A DNA stretch of 45,910 nt from Bacteroidales bacterium UBA4912 (GCA_002398875.1 DHCC01000057.1:6152-52061); one strand, 5' to 3'. Counted from the stretch's first letter, positions 32,737 to 42,593 are shown. Numbers and translations are program-made. The notes: generated by a model not told the origin, from the sequence alone.

Positions 32737-35457
32737 ATGAATACCGGGAATGATTTCGACACTATGGAGATCGAAGCAATAGAAGAGTTATACAAAAAAT
32801 ACAAGGAAGCACCTGAAAGCGTTGATGAAAGTTTTCGCCATTTCTTCAAGGGGTTTGATCTAGCCACCACTCACTTCCCTATAAAGCCGTCAGAGAATGG
32901 AAGTACAGGGCACTCTCCTAAAGAGTTGAATGTGATGAGACTTATCACATCTTATCGGAGAAGAGGGCATTTATTTACAAAAACAAATCCTGTAAGAGCA
33001 CGAAGGACATACACCCCTACACTTGCAATAGAAAACTTCGATCTCACTGAAAAAGATCTGGATTTAGTATTTGAAGCCGGGAATGAAGTGGGGTTGGGTA
33101 GAGCCACTCTGCGTGAGATAATCGCGTTGCTCGAAGAGACATATTGTGCCTCGATAGGAGTGGAATATCGTTATATGACCAATCCTGATAAGGTCAGGTG
33201 GCTTCAGGAGAAAATGGAGAATTCAAGAAACAGAGAAAAGCTTCCCAAAGAAAATAAACTGCGAATACTTGACTTATTAGTAGAAGCATCCGGTTTCGAA
33301 GACTACATGCATAAAAAGTTTGTAGGACAAAAGCGTTTCTCTCTCGAAGGATCAGAGTCCATTATACCTGCTCTGGATGCAATAATATCACGTGGAGGAG
33401 AATATAATGTAAATGATATAGTTCTTGGTATGGCACATCGCGGAAGGCTAAACGTGCTTACAAATATAATGAAGAAGCCATATTCCCAGGTCTTCCGTGA
33501 GTTCAATGCACAAAATTACGATGAAGAGATAAAGTATGGTGATGTTAAATATCACCTTGGATTCAGCAGTACAATTGATTATGAAGGGCGAACCATCTCT
33601 ATCAATCTGGCTCCCAATCCGTCGCATCTTGAGTCAGTCGGACCGGTAGTTCAGGGAATAGCCCGTGCAAAACTGGAGAATGATCATAATCTTAATTACG
33701 ATGAAGTCTTGCCTATAGTAGTACATGGTGATGCAGCAATTGCCGGACAGGGAGTTGTTTACGAAACCATTCAGTTTTCAAGATTGGGCGGATACATGAC
33801 AGGCGGAACAATTCATATTGTCATTAATAATCAGGTGGGATTTACAACCAACTATCTTCAGGCGAGATCCAGCACCTATTGTACAGATATCGCTAAAGTT
33901 ACGCAATCGCCTGTATTCCATGTTAATGGTGATGATCCCGAAGCAATGGTGTTTGTTGCTAAATTAGCACTGGAATTTAGGCAGGAATTCAATACTGATG
34001 TTTTTATCGACCTCCTTTCTTACAGAAAATATGGTCATAACGAAGGTGATGAGCCCCGTTTCACACAACCAGATCTGTATGACATTATTGCAAAGCATAA
34101 AAATCCTCGTGATATCTATGCAGAAAGATTAATCAATGAAAATGTAGTTGATGCTGCTGATTTTGATAAAAAAGTAGCTGACTTTCACAACAAGCTGGAA
34201 GAATCTTATGAAATCTCATTAAAGTCAAATAAGCTAAGCTTTCAGCCGTTCATGTCTGATAAAAACAGCCATATACGTTTACCCGATTCAAAAGATTTTG
34301 AGAAAACGACAGACACAAAAGTTTCCCGTGAGCTTTTCTTAGAACTGGCAAAGCGCATTACAACATTACCTGATGACAGGCAGTTTTTTAATAAGACAAC
34401 AAGGTTGTTTGCTCAGCGCGCTGCTATGATTGAAGAGGACTCTTACGATTGGGCAATGGGTGAACTTATGGCTTATGCAACACTTGCAAAGGAGATGATT
34501 CCCGTGCGTTTGAGCGGTCAGGATTCAGAACGTGGAACCTTTTCTCACCGCCACGCTGAAATAGTTACCGAAGATGATGGTAAAGATAAATATTTCCCCC
34601 TTAAAAATCTGGGAGGAGATCAGGCTCCTGTTCGTGTATATAACTCTATGCTTAGCGAATACGGTATTCTGGGCTTCGAGTATGGATATTCTCTTGCATT
34701 TCCTGACGGTCTTACAATCTGGGAGGCCCAATTTGGCGATTTCTATAATGTCGGACAGGTAATAGTTGATCAATATATTTCTTCGGCACAGGAGAAATGG
34801 GGATTGAAATCAGGACTCATAATGTATCTGCCACACGGTTATGAAGGACAAGGAGCTGAACACTCAAGCGGTAGAATGGAGCGTTTTCTGAGTCTTTGCG
34901 GCAACTATAACATGCAAGTTGTAAATTGCACTACTCCCGCTAATTTCTTTCACGTCATACGCCGTCAGCTCCATCGTGATTTCCGTATACCGCTGATAGT
35001 TTTTACACCCAAGAGTCTGTTACGTCACCCCGAGTGCACATCATCTATTTCCGATTTTACTGAAAAAGAGTTTCTGGAAGTAATTGAAGATGAAGGTTTG
35101 CAATCCAAGTCTAATGTAAAGAAGTTGATTCTTTGTACAGGTAAAATCTTCTATGAACTAAATGCAGAGCGCCGCGAACTGAATGCAAATCACGTTTCAA
35201 TAATACGTCTCGAGCAACTATACCCTTTTCCTGAAAAACAGATTAAGAATCTTATTAACAGCTATCCAAAGAATACAGAGCTTGTTTGGGTGCAGGAGGA
35301 ACCATTAAATATGGGTGCTGCGCTATATATAAAACAGAAACTGGAGGATTATAAACTCAAGGTTATCAGTCGTCCGGCAAGCGGAGTTACAGCTGAAGGC
35401 TTAACTGCACTTCATAAGATTAACCAGGCAGAAATCATTAATCGAGCTTTTGAATAA
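32737..35457 (+). CDS. sucA: 2-oxoglutarate dehydrogenase E1 component
   Basis: A 906-residue thiamine-diphosphate decarboxylase that converts 2-oxoglutarate and transfers succinyl to the lipoyl group of E2. The N-terminal E1/E2-docking segment reads AIEELYKKYKEAPESVDESFRHFF. The substrate and ThDP signatures are GMAHRGRLNVL, NPSHLESVGPVVQG, HGDAAIAGQGVVYE and, for ThDP/Mg, INNQVGFTTN. The transketolase central and C-terminal domains follow (RLSGQDSERGTFSHRH, HSSGRMERFL, QEEPLNMGA). Length is close to the usual 930. ATG 32737 is chosen over a TTG at 32731. sucB follows after 42 nt. No E3 (lpd) gene is present within the window. Confidence 0.97.
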   Translation: MNTGNDFDTMEIEAIEELYKKYKEAPESVDESFRHFFKGFDLATTHFPIKPSENGSTGHSPKELNVMRLITSYRRRGHLFTKTNPVRARRTYTPTLAIENFDLTEKDLDLVFEAGNEVGLGRATLREIIALLEETYCASIGVEYRYMTNPDKVRWLQEKMENSRNREKLPKENKLRILDLLVEASGFEDYMHKKFVGQKRFSLEGSESIIPALDAIISRGGEYNVNDIVLGMAHRGRLNVLTNIMKKPYSQVFREFNAQNYDEEIKYGDVKYHLGFSSTIDYEGRTISINLAPNPSHLESVGPVVQGIARAKLENDHNLNYDEVLPIVVHGDAAIAGQGVVYETIQFSRLGGYMTGGTIHIVINNQVGFTTNYLQARSSTYCTDIAKVTQSPVFHVNGDDPEAMVFVAKLALEFRQEFNTDVFIDLLSYRKYGHNEGDEPRFTQPDLYDIIAKHKNPRDIYAERLINENVVDAADFDKKVADFHNKLEESYEISLKSNKLSFQPFMSDKNSHIRLPDSKDFEKTTDTKVSRELFLELAKRITTLPDDRQFFNKTTRLFAQRAAMIEEDSYDWAMGELMAYATLAKEMIPVRLSGQDSERGTFSHRHAEIVTEDDGKDKYFPLKNLGGDQAPVRVYNSMLSEYGILGFEYGYSLAFPDGLTIWEAQFGDFYNVGQVIVDQYISSAQEKWGLKSGLIMYLPHGYEGQGAEHSSGRMERFLSLCGNYNMQVVNCTTPANFFHVIRRQLHRDFRIPLIVFTPKSLLRHPECTSSISDFTEKEFLEVIEDEGLQSKSNVKKLILCTGKIFYELNAERRELNANHVSIIRLEQLYPFPEKQIKNLINSYPKNTELVWVQEEPLNMGAALYIKQKLEDYKLKVISRPASGVTAEGLTALHKINQAEIINRAFE

Positions 35458-35499
35458 TTCATCTTATTTTATTAGTCTCAATAAAACGAAAACCAAATA

Positions 35500-36861
35500 A
35501 TGGCAATTATCGAAGTTAAAATACCAAGTCCGGGTGAATCAATCACGCATGTAGAGCTTTTTAATTGGCTCGTGAAAGATGGTGAATATGTAGAGAAAGA
35601 TACCGAAATAGCAGAGCTGGAATCAGACAAAGCAACGCTTATGCTGGTAGCCTACGATTCAGGAAAGATCTCTTTTAAAGCAAAAGAAGGAGATATGCTT
35701 GAAGTGGGTTCAGTTGCCTGCACAATTGACACCTCTGTGCAACCGTCAAAATCAGAAAAAACAGCAGTTTCTGATAAATCTGCCGAGACAGGAGATTCTC
35801 CTAAATCAGCTAAAAATACTGAGATAATTGAGTCTTCTAAACATGTCGATCAAATTAAAATATCCGAATCCTCCAAAGTCACAAAACCTGCTGAAACTGA
35901 AGAATATAAAAATGAGACCCAAGAAGCAAAATCAGATCAAACAGAATTCGATAAAGTAAAGATTACTCCTCTGGCTCAAAAGGTAATGGATTTGAATGAC
36001 CTGTCTGTGGAGGATGTTATAAACGGTTTAAGACGACTAAAGCGCGAAGATGTAGAAGTTGTACTTAATGCTAATGAAAGTCCCGCAAACAAGGCTCAGG
36101 CTCCTGCTGCGGGATTGAAAAAAGAGGTAAGCAGAGAATCAAAAACAGAGAGACTTAGTTCTTTGCGCCGTAAACTGAGTGAACGTCTGGTGTCGGTTAA
36201 AAATGAAACAGCTATGCTTACCACCTTTAATGAGGTGGATATGAAACCTATAATGGATATACGCAAAAGAAATCAGGCACAGTTCACCGAAAAGCATGGA
36301 ATAAAACTAGGCATTATGTCATTTTTCATGAAAGCTTCATCTGTAGCTCTGCTTGAATTTCCCAATGTCAACAGCATGATTGACGGAGAGAACCTGGTAA
36401 CTTATGATTTTACCGATATATCTGTTGCCGTAAGTGCTCCAAAAGGATTAATGGTTCCCGTAGTCCGTAATGTTGAAAGTCTTGGATTAGCGGAGATAGA
36501 GAAGGCTATTGCCGACCTTGCAGAGAAGGCAAGAAATGGAAGGCTTTCTATTCCCGAGATGACAGGCGGTACATTTACTATAACAAACGGAGGTGTTTTC
36601 GGGTCTATGATGTCAACTCCTCTAATCAATCCTCCTCAATCAGCAATCCTGGGCATGCATAATATCATTGAGCGCCCCGTAGCAATTGACGGGCAGGTAG
36701 TTATCAGACCTATGATGTATGTCGCACTCTCTTATGATCACCGTGTAATTGACGGCAAGGACTCTGTAAGCTTCCTGAAAAGGATAAAGCAGTTGCTTGA
36801 GAATCCCACTGATATTTTGTTTGGCGGAAGTAACGGGGAAAAAGCCTTACTTGAACTATAA
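35500..36861 (+). CDS. sucB: 2-oxoglutarate dehydrogenase E2, dihydrolipoyl succinyltransferase
   Basis: A 453-residue E2 core subunit. The lipoyl domain spans residues 1-78 with lipoyl-Lys44 in ESDKATL. A Ser/Lys/Glu-rich linker (about 80-155) replaces the usual Ala/Pro-rich hinge. The peripheral-subunit-binding domain (KITPLAQKVMDLNDLSVEDV, then LRRLKREDVEVVL) lacks the usual GTGxxGRI loop. The catalytic domain starts about residue 210 and ends with SYDHRVIDGKDSV, the His/Asp active site. It moves the succinyl group to CoA in the TCA cycle. The gene follows sucA after 42 nt, and its stop lies 52 nt from the convergent helicase gene with no clear terminator. Confidence 0.95.
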   Translation: MAIIEVKIPSPGESITHVELFNWLVKDGEYVEKDTEIAELESDKATLMLVAYDSGKISFKAKEGDMLEVGSVACTIDTSVQPSKSEKTAVSDKSAETGDSPKSAKNTEIIESSKHVDQIKISESSKVTKPAETEEYKNETQEAKSDQTEFDKVKITPLAQKVMDLNDLSVEDVINGLRRLKREDVEVVLNANESPANKAQAPAAGLKKEVSRESKTERLSSLRRKLSERLVSVKNETAMLTTFNEVDMKPIMDIRKRNQAQFTEKHGIKLGIMSFFMKASSVALLEFPNVNSMIDGENLVTYDFTDISVAVSAPKGLMVPVVRNVESLGLAEIEKAIADLAEKARNGRLSIPEMTGGTFTITNGGVFGSMMSTPLINPPQSAILGMHNIIERPVAIDGQVVIRPMMYVALSYDHRVIDGKDSVSFLKRIKQLLENPTDILFGGSNGEKALLEL

Positions 36862-36913
36862 TTTGATTTAGTTAAATATATAGGTTGAATCTTCCGGGGG
36901 AAAAGTGTTCAAT

Positions 36914-39274
36914 TCACTTCTTCCCTACAATCTTGAACTTTGCGAATTTAAGAAGCAGCTGTTTTCTGCCCGCAGATTCAAACTCAACTACTGCCCGGCG
37001 ATCATTACCGCTCAATTCTATAGATGTCACTTCACCCTGACCGAAACGTTCATGTTCAATGATATCGCCCTCTTCCAGTTCTTTTGCCTCTTTTGATAAT
37101 GGCATGGAAGAGGCTGTCTTTTCCACAGGAGTCAGTCTGCCTGTTGATAAACCTGTTCTGCCGGTATAAGAGGAATTATTGTTAACTCTGCTTTCCCTCA
37201 AACTCTCCCGCTTAATACGCTGTTCACGCATAGTTCCCCAAAAGTCAACCGCATTGTCAGTGGTTGAATTGTGAGATGCCGTGTTCAAATCCATAGAAAT
37301 ATATTCCGGATCTATCTCTTTCAAAAACCTGCTCTCCACTGCAGAATTAGTCTGCCCGTTTTTAAACCTGCTCCTGGCATACGTTATGGTGCATGTTTTC
37401 ATCGCACGTGTCATGGCAACATAAAACAAACGGCGCTCCTCTTCCAGACCTCTAACTTCCGATTTAGCCATTGACGAAGGAAAAAGATCTTCCTCCATTC
37501 CAACAACAAAGACATGATTAAACTCCAGCCCTTTTGCAGAGTGAACTGTCATTAATGTCACCTTTTCAGCCTCTTCATCTTTGTCGGTATCCTGATCTGT
37601 AAGCAGTGAGACTTCTGATAGAAAGTCAACTAAACTAATTTCTTCGTCTCCCTCCTCGCGGCGAGTCGAAACAAACTCATCAATGGCGTTCAGCAACTCC
37701 TGTATATTTTGAGAGCGACTCATTCCCTCCGGAGTAAGATCCTGATAAGCCTCTTTTGATATACCTGTTTTCTTTAGTACCTCCTGAGCCAGATCAAAAG
37801 CATCAAGCGTCTCTTTACTATTAATAAAATCACTCATCAGAGTTTGAAACTCCTTTAGTCTTTTCTGAGTACCTGAATTTATATTTACATTGTAGTCCAA
37901 AGGAGATGAAAGAACATTCCACAGGCTGATTTGATGTAGTTCAGCCGCAGAAGCTAACTTTCCAACAGTTACATCCCCAATTCCTCGTGTAGGATAATTA
38001 ATAATACGACGGAATGCTTCCTCATCAGAAGGATTCACTATGAGCCTGAAGTAGGCAATAACATCCTTTATCTCTTTACGCTGATAAAATGATTTACCGC
38101 CATAAATCCTGTAGGGTATATTTTTCTTCCTGAGAGAATCCTCAAATATTCTTGATTGTGCATTAGTGCGGTAGAGTATAGCAAAATCGCTGTATGCCGA
38201 ATGCATCTCCAATCGCATTCTGGCAATCTTATTAGCTACAACAAGTCCCTCTTCAAAATCAGAGAATGTGCTTAACACCTCCATTTTCTCACCAACCTCA
38301 TTTTCTGAGAATACATCCTTGGCAATCTGCTCTGTATTCTTTTTGATAAGGCTGTTGGCCGCATTTACTATATTTTGTGTTGACCTATAATTCTGCTCAA
38401 GCTTAAAGACCTTTGTCTCGGGGAAGTTAGATTTAAAATTAAGAATATTATCGATATCAGCACCCCGAAATGAATATATACTCTGTGCATCATCACCAAC
38501 AACACACACGCGGTGATGCACATCAGACAGCTGTTTTACAATGAGATGCTGAGCAAAATTGGTGTCCTGATATTCATCAACGAGAATGTATTGAAACTGA
38601 TTCCTGTATTTCTCGAGAACCTCTTTGTGGTCACGAAACAAAATGTTAGTGTACATCAGCAGATCATCAAAGTCCATACTGTTTCCAGAACGCAGACGGT
38701 TTTGATATCTCTGATAAATCTCGAAGAGCTGCGGCTGTTTAGCTCTGCGGTCGTATTCAATTATTTCAGCATTACCCGCATACATGGCAGGTGTTATCAA
38801 ACTGTTCTTTGCTCTTGATATTTGTCCGTGAACAGATCCCGGCCTGTATTGCTTGTCATCAAGCTTCATATCTTTAATGATAAGCTTAATCTGATTACGA
38901 GAGTCAGATGTATCGAATATGGTGAAGTTCGACTGAAAACCAATTGATTCAGCTTCATTGCGAAGAATACGTGCGAAAATTGAGTGGAAGGTGCCCATCC
39001 ACAATCTTCTGGCTCTTTTCTCACCAACCAGTTCTGCAATACGCGATTTCATCTCACGCGCAGCCTTATTAGTAAATGTAAGCGCAAGAATATAGTAAGG
39101 AGGAAGCCCCTGTTCCAGTAGATAAGCTATTTTGTGAGTCAGCACACGCGTCTTACCCGACCCCGCACCTGCTATTACAAGAGAAGGACCGTCGCAAAAC
39201 TCCACCGCAGCACGTTGTGCCTCATTCAGCTCATTTAGCAGATCAGTTTTGCTGTTTGTTTCTGTCTTTTGCAT
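36914..39274 (-). CDS. UvrD/PcrA-type ATP-dependent 3'-5' DNA helicase
   Basis: A 786-residue superfamily 1A helicase. Motif Q/I are LNEAQRAAVEF and AGAGSGKTRVLTHK, motif Ia ALTFTNKAAREM, II LVDEYQDTN, III GDDAQSIYSFRGAD, IV QNYRST, V TLMTVHSAKGLEFNHVFVVG, and VI FYVAMTRA. The C-terminus (EEGDIIEHERFGQGEVTSIE) is the Tudor-like tail of PcrA/UvrD involved in RNA polymerase contact. It is expected to act in nucleotide-excision and mismatch repair; mutS lies nearby on the same strand. Its -7 box (39280-39287) is only 5 nt before the start codon, so the transcript may be nearly leaderless. Confidence 0.96.
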   Translation of the reverse strand: MQKTETNSKTDLLNELNEAQRAAVEFCDGPSLVIAGAGSGKTRVLTHKIAYLLEQGLPPYYILALTFTNKAAREMKSRIAELVGEKRARRLWMGTFHSIFARILRNEAESIGFQSNFTIFDTSDSRNQIKLIIKDMKLDDKQYRPGSVHGQISRAKNSLITPAMYAGNAEIIEYDRRAKQPQLFEIYQRYQNRLRSGNSMDFDDLLMYTNILFRDHKEVLEKYRNQFQYILVDEYQDTNFAQHLIVKQLSDVHHRVCVVGDDAQSIYSFRGADIDNILNFKSNFPETKVFKLEQNYRSTQNIVNAANSLIKKNTEQIAKDVFSENEVGEKMEVLSTFSDFEEGLVVANKIARMRLEMHSAYSDFAILYRTNAQSRIFEDSLRKKNIPYRIYGGKSFYQRKEIKDVIAYFRLIVNPSDEEAFRRIINYPTRGIGDVTVGKLASAAELHQISLWNVLSSPLDYNVNINSGTQKRLKEFQTLMSDFINSKETLDAFDLAQEVLKKTGISKEAYQDLTPEGMSRSQNIQELLNAIDEFVSTRREEGDEEISLVDFLSEVSLLTDQDTDKDEEAEKVTLMTVHSAKGLEFNHVFVVGMEEDLFPSSMAKSEVRGLEEERRLFYVAMTRAMKTCTITYARSRFKNGQTNSAVESRFLKEIDPEYISMDLNTASHNSTTDNAVDFWGTMREQRIKRESLRESRVNNNSSYTGRTGLSTGRLTPVEKTASSMPLSKEAKELEEGDIIEHERFGQGEVTSIELSGNDRRAVVEFESAGRKQLLLKFAKFKIVGKK

Positions 39275-39279
39275 AAATA

Positions 39280-39287
39280 CAAAAGTA
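39280..39287 (-). promoter_or_regulatory. -7 box TACTTTTG directly before the UvrD-like helicase ATG
   Basis: A perfect TAnnTTTG match on the minus strand, 5 nt before the ATG at 39274. The -33 position would fall in the upstream terminator hairpin and is not consensus. Confidence 0.4.
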
Positions 39288-39299
39288 AGTATTTTTCAT

Positions 39300-39329
39300 A
39301 AAAAAAACCGCTCTCTTGCGAAAGCGGTT
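39300..39329 (-). terminator. Rho-independent terminator after the small outer-membrane protein gene
   Basis: On the minus strand AACCGCT (39329-39323) pairs with AGCGGTT (39312-39306), and a run of T reaches to 39300. It separates the 39368-39838 gene from the helicase gene. Confidence 0.85.
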
Positions 39330-39367
39330 CTAAATCATTTTCAAATTTTACTTAATAAAACGGGATG

Positions 39368-39838
39368 TTATCGGAATGTGTATCGCAAACTTAGTGCGAA
39401 TCCACTATACCAGTAATCATTATAATCGTTGGTGAAATTAAATGATGGTTTCCAGTCGAGAGACACATTGAAAGGGGCTCTCGGGAAAACATATTCCAGA
39501 CCTCCAATCAGGTCAGCTCCTAGCAGAAATGCACTGTCATAATTATCTCTGTGCTTGTGAATGCCTCCTAAATGAGCACCCAGACCCACATACCAGTCAA
39601 GACCCGGAGCATTGGGAACAGGCTGCTGGTATTCATACAATCCTGTAAGCTGAAACCAGCGCGGAGATGCAGATAATATAAACTCACCTGCACTGGCAGG
39701 CGCGAAAAAGTGTTTAAGTGTTAAACCACTGTCATATCCCAGTCTCACACCAAACGCGGTGTTATATTGCTGAGCATTAATTGTAGTTGTGAATGCTGCA
39801 ATAAGCAGTCCTGCAATAAATAGTTTTTTTAGTTTCAT
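39368..39838 (-). CDS. Small outer-membrane beta-barrel protein (porin-like), function unknown
   Basis: A 156-residue protein with a signal peptide (MKLKKLFIAGLLIAAFTTTINAQ) and a short barrel of alternating hydrophobic strands: TAFGVRLGYDSGLTLKHF, GEFILSASPRWFQLTGLYEYQ, WYVGLGAHLGGI, and a closing aromatic/Arg end LSLRYTFR that fits the outer-membrane insertion signal. The size suggests an eight-stranded OmpA/OmpW-like barrel. No specific family was recognised. It is monocistronic, with a strong terminator at 39300-39329 and 118 nt between it and the mutS stop upstream. Confidence 0.82.
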   Translation of the reverse strand: MKLKKLFIAGLLIAAFTTTINAQQYNTAFGVRLGYDSGLTLKHFFAPASAGEFILSASPRWFQLTGLYEYQQPVPNAPGLDWYVGLGAHLGGIHKHRDNYDSAFLLGADLIGGLEYVFPRAPFNVSLDWKPSFNFTNDYNDYWYSGFALSLRYTFR

Positions 39839-39937
39839 AAGTCAATGTTTTTGTAAAAAATAGTTCAAGTTCTGGTTATTTCAATGATGAAACAATTTAA
39901 CGCACATTTTGTTTGTATAAGTTTAATGAAAATTATC

Positions 39938-39951
39938 ACTGACGAGTCAGT
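39938..39951 (-). terminator. Weak hairpin after mutS
   Basis: On the minus strand ACTGA pairs with TCAGT around a CTCG loop, followed by GATAATTTTC. It is short and only modestly T-rich. Confidence 0.3.
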
Positions 39952-39956
39952 AAAAG

Positions 39957-42572
39957 TTATTTGCCTTTAACAATTTTCTTGATCTCATTAAGTTTATTGA
40001 GCGCATCAATAGGAGTTAAGTTGTTCACATCCAGGTTGATTATCTCATCACGAACCTGACTCAATATAGGATCATCCAGCTGAAAGAAGCTCAATTGATA
40101 ACCCTCCTGTTTTTCCACGAAATCATCAATTGGTTTTTTAATATCGCCTCTTCGGTTTGAGTTCTCCATCTGAGACAGTATTGTGTCAGCCCTTTTAGTA
40201 ATACTCTGTGGCATACCCGCCATCCTTGCCACATGAATCCCAAAGCTATGCTCACTTCCTCCCGGCACCAGCTTGCGCATGAAAATCACTCTCTTGTCTA
40301 TCTCTTTTACCGATACATTATAATTCTTTATACGCTTAAAAGTTTTCTCCATCTCATTAAGCTCATGATAATGTGTAGCAAAAAGAGTCTTAGCCCTTGC
40401 TTTAGGATTCTCGTGAATATACTCCACAATAGCCCATGCAATAGAAATACCGTCGTAAGTGCTTGTCCCCCTACCAAGCTCATCAAAAAGAACAAGACTT
40501 CTATCCGACAGGTTATTCATAATATTGGCAGCCTCATTCATCTCAACCATAAAAGTTGATTCACCCAGTGAGATGTTGTCAGAAGCACCAACCCTTGTAA
40601 ATATTTTATCAACCAATCCTATTTTTGCTGATTCGGCAGGTACATAAGATCCTATTTGAGCCATAAGGGTTATAAGAGCCGTCTGGCGCAGCAGAGCCGA
40701 TTTACCCGACATATTTGGTCCGGTAATTATCAAAATCTGCTGTTTGTCATTATCAAGATAAACATCGTTAGAGACATAAGGCTCATCCACCGGCAGTTGT
40801 CGTTCAATTACCGGATGCCGCCCTTTTTTAATATCAATTACATACGACTCGTTAACTTCTGGTCGCATGTATTTATACTGCTCAGCCACACTTGCAAACG
40901 AAAGCAGGCAGTCTGCCTGAGCAATAATATTTGCATTATTCTGTATAACAGGGATATATTCAAGTATGCTTTCAACCAGCTCCCCATATATTTTATTCTC
41001 CAGTACATTAATCTTCTCTTCTGCACCAAGTATTTTCTCCTCATACACCTTCAGCTCCTCAGTGATATATCTTTCCGCACTCACCAGAGTCTGTTTTCTG
41101 GTCCATTCTGCCGGCACTTTGCTCTTATGTGTATTTCTCACCTCTATATAATATCCGAAAACATTATTAAAAGCCACTTTTAGAGACGGAATACCAGTCT
41201 TTTCGCTTTCACGCTGCTGAAGCTTCAGAAGATAATCCTTGCCCGAAAAGGCAATATCGCGAAGTTCATCAAGCTCATTATTCACCCCTTTCCTGATAAA
41301 TCCACCTTTATTAATAAGGGCAGGAGGATCCGGAACAATCTCCTTCTCAATCCTGTCCCTCATTAAAGGGCAAGGATTAAGCCGTTCCCCCATCTCTTTG
41401 AGTTTACTGTTGCCTGATTCGTTAAAAGCCTCCTTTATAGGCTCTATTGCATTAAGTGCAACCTTTAGCTGAACAACCTCTCTGGGAGTTATTCTGCCAA
41501 CAGCCGCTTTCGATATAATACGTTCCAGATCACCTATTAATGATAGTTGCTGAGTGAGCAGCTTTTTAAGTTCAGGATCACGAAAAAAATGCTCAACAAC
41601 ATTTAGCCGGTCTTCAATAGGTTTAACCTCCTTCAGAGGAAAAACCACCCACCTTCGCATAAGTCGCGAGCCCATTGGGGAGATAGTCTTATCCAAAACA
41701 CCCAACAGACTTTTTCCCCCCTCATTCATTGGAGACAGCAGTTCAAGATTTCTGACAGTGAATTTGTCAAGGCGTACAAAACGATCCTCTTCGATCCGTG
41801 TTAATGAGTTGATATGCTCTATATTAGGATGTTGTGTTATGTCCATATAGTGCAAAATGGCACCCGAAGCAATAATACCCTGTTCAAGATGATCAACCCC
41901 GAAGCCTTTCAGACTTGAAGACTTAAAGTGAGATTTCAGCCTGTCACGTGCAGCATTTTCTGTAAAGATCCAGTCATCCAGCGCCGAAATCAGCCAGCCG
42001 GAGCCAAACAGCTCTTCAAATTTCCTCTTTTTGTTGTGTTCCACCAACACCTCTTTTGGTGAGAAGTTAGAAAGCAGTTTGTCGATACTTTCATGCGTTC
42101 CTTCTGTGGTGAGAAACTCACCTGTTGAGATATCCAGAAAAGATATCCCAATGATATTGTTTTTAGCAAAATGAACCGAACAGAGGAAGTTGTTTTCCTT
42201 ATGATTAAGTACAGTGTCATTGATAGATACACCCGGTGTAACGAGTTCCGTAATGCCACGCTTAACCAACTTCTTTGTTGTTTTAGGATCCTCCAGCTGA
42301 TCGCAAATAGCAACCCTTTTGCCCGCTCTCACCAGTTTAGGCAGATAAGTATCAAGAGCATGATGAGGAAATCCTGCCAGTTCCACAAACTGCGCAGCGC
42401 CATTAGCCCTTCTGGTAAGTGTTATTCCCAATATTTCAGATGCAATGATTGCATCATCCGAAAAAGTCTCATAAAAATCGCCCACACGAAACAGCAGTAT
42501 TGCATCGGGATGTTGTTTCTTAATCTCGATAAACTGCCTCATCATCGGGGTCTCTGCTATTTTTTTTGCCAC
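39957..42572 (-). CDS. mutS: DNA mismatch-repair protein MutS
   Basis: An 871-residue MutS1-type mismatch sensor. The N-terminal mismatch-binding domain has FRVGDFYETFSDDA (the Phe-x-Glu equivalent that wedges into mismatches). Connector, lever (LDKTISPMGSRLMRRW) and clamp domains follow. The ABC-type ATPase has Walker A GPNMSGKSALLRQ, signature region ISLGESTFMVEMNEAANIM, Walker B SLVLFDELGRGTSTYDG, and the FATHYHEL His switch. Length is normal (E. coli 853). It has its own promoter at 42594-42625 and is 225 nt from cobB, which lies upstream on the same strand. No mutL is in the window. Confidence 0.97.
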   Translation of the reverse strand: MAKKIAETPMMRQFIEIKKQHPDAILLFRVGDFYETFSDDAIIASEILGITLTRRANGAAQFVELAGFPHHALDTYLPKLVRAGKRVAICDQLEDPKTTKKLVKRGITELVTPGVSINDTVLNHKENNFLCSVHFAKNNIIGISFLDISTGEFLTTEGTHESIDKLLSNFSPKEVLVEHNKKRKFEELFGSGWLISALDDWIFTENAARDRLKSHFKSSSLKGFGVDHLEQGIIASGAILHYMDITQHPNIEHINSLTRIEEDRFVRLDKFTVRNLELLSPMNEGGKSLLGVLDKTISPMGSRLMRRWVVFPLKEVKPIEDRLNVVEHFFRDPELKKLLTQQLSLIGDLERIISKAAVGRITPREVVQLKVALNAIEPIKEAFNESGNSKLKEMGERLNPCPLMRDRIEKEIVPDPPALINKGGFIRKGVNNELDELRDIAFSGKDYLLKLQQRESEKTGIPSLKVAFNNVFGYYIEVRNTHKSKVPAEWTRKQTLVSAERYITEELKVYEEKILGAEEKINVLENKIYGELVESILEYIPVIQNNANIIAQADCLLSFASVAEQYKYMRPEVNESYVIDIKKGRHPVIERQLPVDEPYVSNDVYLDNDKQQILIITGPNMSGKSALLRQTALITLMAQIGSYVPAESAKIGLVDKIFTRVGASDNISLGESTFMVEMNEAANIMNNLSDRSLVLFDELGRGTSTYDGISIAWAIVEYIHENPKARAKTLFATHYHELNEMEKTFKRIKNYNVSVKEIDKRVIFMRKLVPGGSEHSFGIHVARMAGMPQSITKRADTILSQMENSNRRGDIKKPIDDFVEKQEGYQLSFFQLDDPILSQVRDEIINLDVNNLTPIDALNKLNEIKKIVKGK

Positions 42573-42593
42573 AAGCTTTTATTTATTATAAAT

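Noticed and set aside
36862..36913. Hairpin between sucB and the helicase gene
   Set aside because: TTGAA/TTCAA arms enclose mismatched bases and there is no T-tract; not convincing as a terminator.
40656..41183. 175-codon plus frame opposite mutS
   Set aside because: It is a shadow of the conserved MutS coding sequence; no promoter or motif was found.
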